This document shows positions 21,379-26,626 of a stretch of 26,626 bases of DNA, in pieces. Positions within the stretch are counted from its first letter, which is position 1. Every line of letters begins with the position of its first letter. The stretch is from DASRLE01 sp964558455 (GTDB lineage: Bacteria; Verrucomicrobiota; Verrucomicrobiia; Limisphaerales; Palsa-1400): the NCBI GenBank assembly GCA_964558455.1, contig CAZLEE010000045.1, positions 1 to 26,626 on the forward strand. The letters run 5' to 3'. The position numbers and the translations under genes are program-made. The notes beneath the pieces were generated by a model that saw only the letters and a list, made by a program, of their open reading frames with translations, made no database searches and was not told the origin of the DNA.

Positions 21379-21564
21379 ATGAACGAATCGAACATGAAGA
21401 CACCCGCAACTCCGGCGCCTGCTGCGTCGTCCACCTCGTGCTGCTGCAACCAGAAGCCGGCCCAAGCCGCTCCTGCGTCAGCCACCCCGGCGGCCCCCCA
21501 AGGGTCTCTCAAAAATGCTCGTCGCCAACGCAAACAACAACAACAACAACAGCAACAGCATTAA
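21379..21564 (+). CDS. Small Cys- and Gln-rich protein, 61 aa
   Basis: I do not recognise a family. The protein has an Ala/Pro/Thr-rich stretch (KTPATPAPAASS), a Cys triplet (STSCCCNQKP), a second Ala/Pro stretch, a basic patch (LKNARRQRK) and a terminal run of glutamines from a CAA/CAG microsatellite (about 21535-21560). Overall it is disordered and basic. Support for it being a gene comes from position: the sigma-54 promoter at 21301 would start transcription about 50 nt upstream. The ATG at 21379 or the one at 21394 (MKTPATP) may be used; the upstream in-frame start at 21322 would lie before the predicted transcript start. Metal binding by the CCC cluster is conceivable but unproven. Confidence 0.5.
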   Translation: MNESNMKTPATPAPAASSTSCCCNQKPAQAAPASATPAAPQGSLKNARRQRKQQQQQQQQH

Positions 21565-21576
21565 GGTAAAGAACCC

Positions 21577-21732
21577 CTGTTGCATTTGAAGAATGCAACA
21601 GATACGCAGCAGCCGGCGCTAACAGGAGGAACTGGCGCCGGTTGCTGTGGGGTTGATGTCGGCGGAGGCATGAGCGCCAGTGGATGATAGCCCGCCAGAA
21701 GTTCGAGTCTCCTGTCCGCCGACATCAGCCCC
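21577..21732 (+). ncRNA. Candidate structured RNA or leader: three consecutive strong hairpins
   Basis: Hairpin A (21577-21601) has a perfect 10-bp stem CTGTTGCATT/AATGCAACAG and a 5-nt loop. Hairpin B (21608-21646) has a 12-bp stem AGCAGCCGGCGC/GCGCCGGTTGCT with one G-U pair, and its 15-nt loop displays AGGAGG. Hairpin C has an 18-bp stem, 21649-21666 with 21715-21732, one G-U pair, and a 48-nt loop that ends in a T-arm-like stretch (AGAAG-TTCGAGT-CTCCT). It fills almost the whole gap between the 61-aa gene and the zinc-ribbon gene. A could terminate the sigma-54 transcript; B and C could be its tail or the leader of the next gene. No known RNA family is recognised. Confidence 0.5.
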
Positions 21733-21777
21733 ATCGAAACCGGACTGCGATGGAAAATGTTTGGTTCAATTGTTACT

Positions 21778-22152
21778 ATGAATACTACGATAAAAAGCAT
21801 GATCGAGCTGCAGACCTTGGAATGTAACGAGGTGGCATCGCCCGATGCCGAAAAGCGCATCGCAAGCCTGCGCGCGACCATCCCCCAGCCCTTTCTGGCC
21901 CATTACGACCGTTTGATGAGCAAGGGCAAGAAAGGTGTGGCAGCGTTGCACAACCAAGTCTGCACCGGTTGCCATATGCGTGTGCCGCTGGCGACGTATG
22001 TCGATTTAGTCGCCGACACCGACGTCCGTTTGTGCGATAACTGCGGACGCTATCTCTATCTGCAAGAGGTGCCAGCCGCAACCCCGGCCCCGGCCCCGGC
22101 ACCCAAAAAAGCGGCAAAAGCCAGCCGCAGGCAATTGGTCCACGCCGCCTAA
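21778..22152 (+). CDS. C4 zinc-ribbon protein, short CdsZ/FlgZ-like
   Basis: 124-aa protein. The end domain has the four-cysteine zinc ribbon VCTGCHMRVP (Cys62, Cys65) and LCDNCGRYLYL (Cys86, Cys89), preceded by a short linker helix (QPFLAHYDRLMSKGKKGVAA) that is the usual entry to this ribbon. Full-length members (chlamydial CT398/CdsZ, epsilonproteobacterial FlgZ) are about 240-255 aa, with a long coiled coil before the ribbon. Here the coiled coil is reduced to about 45 residues starting SMIELQTLE. CdsZ and FlgZ are reported to bind sigma-54 and to serve type III or flagellar export, which fits an NtrC regulator upstream and fliG/fliM downstream. The tail is Ala/Pro/Lys-rich. ATG 21757 is an alternative start. 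Confidence 0.75.
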   Translation: MNTTIKSMIELQTLECNEVASPDAEKRIASLRATIPQPFLAHYDRLMSKGKKGVAALHNQVCTGCHMRVPLATYVDLVADTDVRLCDNCGRYLYLQEVPAATPAPAPAPKKAAKASRRQLVHAA

Positions 22153-22166
22153 GACTTTTGTCATAA

Positions 22167-22197
22167 CGGTGCGGCGGCCAAAAATTTCCCCGCACCG
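22167..22197 (+). terminator. Weak terminator-like hairpin after the zinc-ribbon gene; gap 22153-22604
   Basis: CGGTGCGG/CCGCACCG, 8 bp perfect, with a 15-nt loop, 15 nt after the stop codon and no T run. The remainder of the 450-bp gap has no clear promoter. The only frame of note is the 52-codon one at 22450-22608. Confidence 0.35.
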
Positions 22198-22449
22198 GAT
22201 ATCGATTGCGACTCCGGCTGTTTACATGAACAGTTCGGAGCGTGGATTTTATTTTCTTTCCCCAGCGTCCGCGGCTGTCTGGTCAACCCTTTCGGGGAGA
22301 CCAGCCGATCCCCCCAAATCCTCCGCATCGAGCTTTTTGCGAAAACTGGCGCCCATTTTATTTAGACATATCAAACAGTTTTCAAGCGCGAGCTAAAGTC
22401 TTTCAAGAATTCCGCCGACAATGGATTGCGTCATGAGTGATTTCTACAT

Positions 22450-22608
22450 ATGACTGTCCAGATTGATCAGACAGAAGATTTGGCCGGAGCGGAATCAAAG
22501 GATGTTTTTCGGAGCGTGATACCTGCGGTATCAACGCCGATGCTTCCGGTTCCTCCCTGCCCGCGCGCCCGGATGACCGGCTCCGGCATCCAAAGACCAA
22601 GCCCATGA
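22450..22608 (+). CDS. Possible 52-aa ORF overlapping the fliG start
   Basis: ATG at 22450, 52 codons, ending in a TGA that overlaps the fliG ATG as ATGA (22605-22608), the arrangement used for translational coupling elsewhere in this window. The protein (MTVQIDQTEDLAGAESKDVF at its start, Pro/Arg-rich at its end) resembles nothing I know. It has no Shine-Dalgarno. It could be a real leader gene, the decayed end of an upstream flagellar gene, or chance. Confidence 0.25.
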   Translation: MTVQIDQTEDLAGAESKDVFRSVIPAVSTPMLPVPPCPRARMTGSGIQRPSP

Positions 22609-23645
22609 ATACAACCGCTGAAGCAGAAATTTCGACCGAACAAAATTTTGCCAATCTGACCCCTGCTCAGAAGCTGGCGGCGTTCCTCCTGATCGTCAAC
22701 GTTGAAAGCGCGGCCAAAATCATGAGCCAGCTCGAAGAAGTTGACTTGGAATCCGTCTCCGCCGAAATGTCGAAATTCACCACCATTTCGCAGGAACTCC
22801 AAACCCAGGTCCTGGAAGAATTTTCCCCCGTCGCGCTCGATGCCGCCACCTCTGTCCGCGGAGGGGTCGGGCCGGTAAAAGAACGCCTGGAAAAATCCGT
22901 GGGCCTGTTCCGCGCCTCCGACATCATCTGCCGCGTCGCCCCGGCTCATACCCAGGTCGCGGCCATGCAGCAGATCGTCGAAATCGAACCCCGTCATCTT
23001 TTCAACCTCCTCCGCCACGAACAACTTCAAACCGTGGCGCTGGTTGCCAGTTACATGTCCCCTGAAAGGGCGTCGCAACTTTTGTCGCTGCTCCAGTCGG
23101 AGGTTCGCGAACAAGTCGTCGAGCGTCTGGCCACCCTCGCCCCCACTTCGATTGAGGTGGTGGAGAATGTGGCCGGCATGCTGCAAAAAAAATTGTCCAA
23201 TAACCGCACCCCGGCTCTCAACCAGACCGGGGGCATCAAGGTCGCGGCCCAAGTCCTCAACGCCCTGCCCCGCAACCTGAGCGATTCCATACTCGCATCC
23301 CTCAAGGAACAAAACGCGGAACTGGGCGAAGCCGTTTCCAACAAGATGTTCACCTTTGAGGATCTCGCCCGGCTCGACGCCAAGACCCTTCAGAAGGTCA
23401 TGCAGGAAATCGACCTTCCCACCCTCACCGTCGCGCTCAAGACAGCCAGCGAAAAACTCAAGACCACTCTGTTCTCCTGTCTTTCCAAACGCGCCGCCGA
23501 AAATGTCCGCGAGGAACTTTCCTTCCTGGGACCGCTTAAACTGAGTCAAATCGAGGCCGCCCAGAGCCAGGTCGTCGCGGCGGTGAAGAACCTCGAAAGC
23601 CAGGGCGAGATTGATCTCGAAGAATTGCGCCAGGCCACCGCGTAA
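22605..23645 (+). CDS. fliG: Flagellar motor switch protein FliG
   Basis: 346-aa FliG, full length. N domain (residues 18-105: LTPAQKLAAFLLIVNVESAA) docks to the FliF MS-ring. The middle domain has LRHEQLQTVALVASYMSPER. The C domain is strongly conserved: MFTFEDLARLDAKTLQKVMQ, LTVALKTASEKLK, SKRAAENVREELSFLGPLKL. It forms the rotor face that meets MotA. Oddities: the FliM-binding EHPQ motif reads EQLQ (residues 139-142), and the MotA-facing charges are partly changed (Lys264 equivalent is Thr; Arg281 kept; Asp288/289 are Glu/Glu; Arg297 is Lys; E. coli numbering). No fliF or fliH flanks it, so flagellar genes are dispersed. fliM starts 1 bp after its stop. No Shine-Dalgarno is evident. Confidence 0.93.
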   Translation: MNTTAEAEISTEQNFANLTPAQKLAAFLLIVNVESAAKIMSQLEEVDLESVSAEMSKFTTISQELQTQVLEEFSPVALDAATSVRGGVGPVKERLEKSVGLFRASDIICRVAPAHTQVAAMQQIVEIEPRHLFNLLRHEQLQTVALVASYMSPERASQLLSLLQSEVREQVVERLATLAPTSIEVVENVAGMLQKKLSNNRTPALNQTGGIKVAAQVLNALPRNLSDSILASLKEQNAELGEAVSNKMFTFEDLARLDAKTLQKVMQEIDLPTLTVALKTASEKLKTTLFSCLSKRAAENVREELSFLGPLKLSQIEAAQSQVVAAVKNLESQGEIDLEELRQATA

Positions 23646-23646
23646 T

Positions 23647-24678
23647 ATGGAAGCCGCCGACACCGCAACCCCTGCCGCCGCTGCCGCCGCCAAGAGCGAA
23701 ATCGTTTCACAATCTGAAATCGAAAGCCTTCTGGCCAGCATTGGCGGCGACCAGGCGGCTGCCAGCGGTTCCAACGGCGCAGCCGCGCAAAACGACCCCG
23801 GATCGGACTCGCCTCACCAACTCAATTTCCCTCAAGCCTCATCCTTTTCCGCCAGTGAACTGCGCAAGTTGCGCATGAGGCATGAGGAGTTTGTCCGCTC
23901 GCTCTCCGGCCGGCTTTCATCTTATCTGCGTCTGGAATGCATCCTCCAGATGACAAAACTCGAAACAACGTCCTTTCAACAATTCACGGAAAACCTTTCC
24001 AACCCAACCCATCTCACCCTCCTCAACCTTGAGCCGCTTCGGGGAATTTGTCTCATGGATGTCCCCCCGCGCCTCGCCCTTTGCATTGTTGATCGCGAAC
24101 TGGGCGGCCCCGCCTCAAGCCCCGACGAAGTCCGGGAGTTGACCAACATGGAGTCCCGCCTCGCCTCCCCAGTCATTGAAATCATTGCCAGCGAATGGTG
24201 CGGTGTCTGGAGTGACATACTCGATTTGCGCCCCGCCCTTCTCCGCTGCGAGAACAGCGGACGATTCCTCCGCATCCATTTGCCCGAAACAGTCATGCTC
24301 GCCGTGGGCATCGAAGTCCACATTGGCAAGATCGTCGAACAGATCCGGTTTGCCCTGCCCTGCCACACGTTGAAACCGATCATCGCCAAAATAAACGCCG
24401 AAAACGACAGCGGCATGGCCGTCGCCGCCCCCAACCCCCCCGCACCGGTCAAATGGAATCCCGCGCTGGACAACGTCCGGATACGCGTCAGCGCCGAACT
24501 GCCCGGCTTGGAATTCACCACCAAGCATATCGCCAATCTCAAACCGGGGGACATTCTCCCCATCACCTCCAGCCTCTCCGATCAAATCCATGTTTGTCTG
24601 GAGGGAACCCCAAAATTTCTCGGACGCCTCGGAACCTCCGGCCAGCATTTGGCCGTCCAAATTCTCAAGCTGATCTGA
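23647..24678 (+). CDS. fliM: Flagellar motor switch protein FliM
   Basis: 343-aa FliM. An Ala-rich lead of about 20 residues is followed by VSQSEIESLLASIGG, the N-terminal CheY-P-binding peptide. The middle domain carries LRMRHEEFVRSLSGRLSSYL and LGGPASSPDE where most FliMs have GGxG (residues 153-156). The C-terminal SpoA/FliN-like domain is clear: VRISAELPGLEFT, IANLKPGDILPI, GTPKFLGRLGTSGQHLAVQI. Together with FliG it forms the switch complex that reverses rotation, and the CheY peptide implies chemotactic control. The ATG at 23647 is used; the frame upstream overlaps fliG. It is followed by a C9 tract and no terminator hairpin. Confidence 0.92.
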   Translation: MEAADTATPAAAAAAKSEIVSQSEIESLLASIGGDQAAASGSNGAAAQNDPGSDSPHQLNFPQASSFSASELRKLRMRHEEFVRSLSGRLSSYLRLECILQMTKLETTSFQQFTENLSNPTHLTLLNLEPLRGICLMDVPPRLALCIVDRELGGPASSPDEVRELTNMESRLASPVIEIIASEWCGVWSDILDLRPALLRCENSGRFLRIHLPETVMLAVGIEVHIGKIVEQIRFALPCHTLKPIIAKINAENDSGMAVAAPNPPAPVKWNPALDNVRIRVSAELPGLEFTTKHIANLKPGDILPITSSLSDQIHVCLEGTPKFLGRLGTSGQHLAVQILKLI

Positions 24679-25045
24679 TCCCCCCCCCGTTCTTTTTTCC
24701 CTTTCGTTCCGTCTCCGGCCTTCATATTAAATTATGCTAAAATAGTATTATATTATGTTTTAGTTATATCATGCAAGACCCTACAAAACACATGCAGACG
24801 ATTTAGATTTTTCATTGTAACCTTTCAACGTCCAATACACTCCAAACAAGCGGGATGTGTTTCAAACCAGCAATAAAAATTAAACTTTGGCCCCTTGACA
24901 TCATTCGCATTTCCTGTAATGTATTCCCTTACATATGCGAGGAAACGCCTCTCAAGCGAGCAGAAGCCACGGAAGAGTAATCTTTCGGAATAACAGGCCT
25001 TTTCATTGAGAACACCCACCCACCCAACCCTTTTGCTCCCCGGTT
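24679..25045 (+). promoter_or_regulatory. Gap before the sulfotransferase, with a sigma-70-type promoter
   Basis: No gene is visible in this 367-bp gap. It contains a C9 run right after the fliM stop, a markedly AT-rich stretch (about 24720-24775), and at 24895-24922 a promoter: TTGACA, 16 bp, TAATGT with TG directly before the -10. Start is predicted near 24930, a leader of about 115 nt. Confidence 0.5.
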
Positions 25046-26101
25046 ATGACCAAAAACGGACGTACCAACCATAACATTCCCCTCTCGGAACTCGCTGGAC
25101 TGTCGATTCCCAGTCTCGTTTCGGCTCTGCGCCTGTTCCTTAACCCGTCCGCCTTTCGCCAGTGTCCCAGGTTCTGGCACGAAGGAATCGCCCCCGTGGT
25201 CCATGCCTTGATCCAGGCCAGCAACACCGCGATCATCAACCAGTGGCTCGACCACGGAACAGAGGTGGTATTCGTCAGCTCGTTCCCCCGTTCCGGCAAT
25301 ACTTGGATGCGTTATTTGCTGGCGGATGTTTTGTTGCAAACGCAAAACATCCCAACCTCCACCCAGCTTCCCGTTCATCCCGATGATCTGATTCCGGAAT
25401 TTCGCGGTAATTCAATTCTCAACCGGCTCAAGCGCTGCCCTTCTTGGGCCAGGCGGCCCCCGGTCGCTTTCGTCAAGACCCACGTCCCCTATCCGCGCGT
25501 GAAAGAGATTCTTTCCGGCAGCCAATGGCATCCTTTCAAGGCGTCCAACGCGCCGGCCCGCAATTGCAAGACGTTGTATTTGTACCGCTCTCCCGATGAC
25601 GCATTGGTTTCCTTTTACCACCTGTGCCTGCGCGAACCTGAATGGCGCTCCAAGACAACCTGCGGGATCGACGCATTTTGCCGAAAAGAGGTTTCCGGCT
25701 GGGCCAGCAACATTTCAAGTTATCTGCGCGCGGCCGACGACGGCTTTCCCATCGTCTTCATCTCCTATGAACAGCTTTTGGGAAAGGCGGAGCCGGTACT
25801 GGCCGAAGTGCTCCGCTGGGTGGGCTTGCCGCATGACAAACCAATGGTGGAACGCGCCGTTTCAAACATGCAGTTTAACAAACTGCAAGCCATGGAAATT
25901 CAGGAGAATAAAGCGCGGCGCGCCGGTCCGGGACAACAACTCTTTTTCCGGCATGGCCGCTCCGGCTCCGGTCGCGTTGAATTGCAGGAATCAACCCGGC
26001 AGGAAGTTCTTGAAAAAACAGCCTCACTCATGGGCGAAATAAATCAACGCCAGATGAAGCAATCACCGAACCAGCCCCAACCAGTAGCGGTGCCGGCCTG
26101 A
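25046..26101 (+). CDS. P-loop sulfotransferase
   Basis: 351-aa soluble protein of the PAPS-dependent sulfotransferase family. The 5'-phosphosulfate loop is SSFPRSGNTWMRYLLADVLL at about residues 77-97, and the 3'-phosphate-binding motif is LYLYRSPDDALVSFYHLCL near 178-196. FISYEQLL and the RAVSNMQFNKLQAMEIQ segment complete the fold, and the RHGRSGSG stretch near residue 302 corresponds to the C-terminal PAPS-binding loop. It would transfer sulfate to a hydroxyl on a sugar or other small acceptor; with polysaccharide genes in the window a surface glycan is a reasonable target, but the acceptor cannot be read from sequence. The start at 25046 has no Shine-Dalgarno; the first 50 residues look like a genuine helical lead. 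Confidence 0.85.
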   Translation: MTKNGRTNHNIPLSELAGLSIPSLVSALRLFLNPSAFRQCPRFWHEGIAPVVHALIQASNTAIINQWLDHGTEVVFVSSFPRSGNTWMRYLLADVLLQTQNIPTSTQLPVHPDDLIPEFRGNSILNRLKRCPSWARRPPVAFVKTHVPYPRVKEILSGSQWHPFKASNAPARNCKTLYLYRSPDDALVSFYHLCLREPEWRSKTTCGIDAFCRKEVSGWASNISSYLRAADDGFPIVFISYEQLLGKAEPVLAEVLRWVGLPHDKPMVERAVSNMQFNKLQAMEIQENKARRAGPGQQLFFRHGRSGSGRVELQESTRQEVLEKTASLMGEINQRQMKQSPNQPQPVAVPA

Positions 26102-26162
26102 AACCTGCCCGCCTCCCAAACAAAGATTATCTTCGGATAATTCGGAAAATAGAAACTCAGCC

Positions 26163-26626
26163 ATGTCCGCAACGAACCTGACAACTCGATCCTCCAATCA
26201 AAAACCCGGTGGCGAATTTCGCCGGCAATGTCTTTGGCTTGCCGCCATTCTGGGTGCAACTCTCGCGATCTTATTCGTTCAAAGTTTCCAGCCGGGCTGG
26301 GTTCTTTTTGTCAACGACACCACCCTCGGCCAGATGAAGGCCGCCGCCAATCATCTGCCCGAAGGGTTCACGGGAATATGGCATCCCGGGTCTTGGACTG
26401 GAATTGAGGGACCCGCCATCGCCCCCTCCGTTTCCTCCCTCCTCGCGCTTATTTTCCCGCCCGAGATTTTCCTTAAACTCTACGCTCCCTTCACCCAGTT
26501 TTTTGCCGGCTTATGCGCTTGGGTCTTTTTTCGCCAGTTGAAATTCAGCCCGGCCGTCTGCCTCTTGGGCGGCGTGGCAACTGGCTTGAACATGCACTTC
26601 TTTTCCATTGCCTGTTGGGGTCTCGG
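26163..26626 (+). CDS. YfhO-like polytopic membrane protein, 5' part only
   Basis: The first 154 codons of a gene running off the window. After a basic N-terminus (TRSSNQKPGGEFRRQ) comes a membrane helix (LWLAAILGATLAILFVQSF), then an extracytoplasmic loop (GIWHPGSWTGIEGPAIAPSV) and further helices (FFAGLCAWVFFRQL; VCLLGGVATGLNMHFF). The order of helix 1, a loop with W-P-G-x-W-x-G, and 'LF-P-E' followed by a helix resembles YfhO/GT-C-type membrane proteins that move lipid-linked sugars. Its start is 61 bp after the sulfotransferase, so the two may be co-transcribed. The full length cannot be judged. Confidence 0.65.
   Translation, partial: MSATNLTTRSSNQKPGGEFRRQCLWLAAILGATLAILFVQSFQPGWVLFVNDTTLGQMKAAANHLPEGFTGIWHPGSWTGIEGPAIAPSVSSLLALIFPPEIFLKLYAPFTQFFAGLCAWVFFRQLKFSPAVCLLGGVATGLNMHFFSIACWGL

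Noticed and set aside
21649..21732. Integron attC site
   Set aside because: It is a palindrome of suitable size, but no GTTRRRY/RYYYAAC core sites and no integrase or cassette array are present.
21649..21735. tRNA gene suggested by TTCGAGT T-loop and a long acceptor-like stem
   Set aside because: Only 48 nt lie between the stem strands, too short for D and anticodon arms; the T-arm stem has a mismatch and the main stem is 18 bp, not 7. Kept only as an unexplained hairpin.
22467..23774. Minus-strand frame of 435 codons across fliG
   Set aside because: FliG is unmistakable on the plus strand; the antisense frame is a codon-bias shadow.
1..26626. CRISPR arrays, rRNA, insertion sequences, complete prophage
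   Set aside because: No regularly spaced repeats with unique spacers, no transposase-like frame and no rRNA segment seen; the Mu gp27-like gene stands alone without head, tail or transposition genes.

Overview
The window looks like a chromosomal segment from a flagellated, exopolysaccharide-producing Gram-negative bacterium, most likely Verrucomicrobiota. The grounds are six tandem PEP-CTERM proteins with a near-constant tail (VPEPSS-IIAGALMVLPFGASTLRxLRKKR), an exosortase fused to an EpsI domain, and many A-rich and G-rich simple repeats scattered between and inside genes. The taxonomic assignment is inference from gene style. No rRNA or tRNA gene is present to settle it.

Layout. (1) 144-3825, + strand: a UDP-N-acetyl-L-fucosamine (FucNAc) branch made of a CapF-like bifunctional reductase, a CapG/WbjD-like 2-epimerase and a WbuB-like GT4 glycosyltransferase. 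(2) 3855-5834: exosortase-EpsI fusion whose reading frame has absorbed simple-repeat DNA at two places. (3) 5835-9085: accessory segment bounded by copies of a palindromic repeat. It holds an unknown protein, a KTSC-domain protein, a Mu gp27-like protein, a gutted glycosyltransferase relic and a ParD/ParE-type toxin-antitoxin pair. (4) 9166-12777: polyprenyl-phosphate sugar-1-phosphate transferase with a C-terminal CapD-like extension, then a membrane-anchored TPR protein, closed by a strong terminator. (5) 13100-18616, - strand: six PEP-CTERM genes, each with its own promoter and most with the same terminator hairpin. (6) 19040-21165, + strand: a sensorless histidine kinase and an NtrC-family response regulator with ATGA overlap. 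(7) 21200-22152: an inverted-repeat site, an almost consensus sigma-54 promoter, a 61-aa Cys/Gln-rich protein, a stretch of three strong hairpins, and a short zinc-ribbon protein of the CdsZ/FlgZ type. (8) 22605-24678: fliG and fliM. (9) 25046-26626: a sulfotransferase and the start of a YfhO-like membrane protein.

How it fits together. Regions 1, 2 and 4 build and export a surface polysaccharide. The exosortase would process the six PEP-CTERM proteins of region 5 and release them into that matrix. Regions 6-8 read as a flagellar, sigma-54-type regulatory cluster. Whether the two-component pair also governs the PEP-CTERM genes is open.

The most notable observation is a shared promoter architecture in front of all six PEP-CTERM genes: an extended -10 element preceded by two 17-bp dyads (TGTCC-N7-GGATA type and TGTCC-N7-GTACA type). 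In five of six the dyads are spaced exactly 21 bp apart, and they are centred near -42 and -63. This is a class II activator geometry that appears to define a PEP-CTERM regulon.
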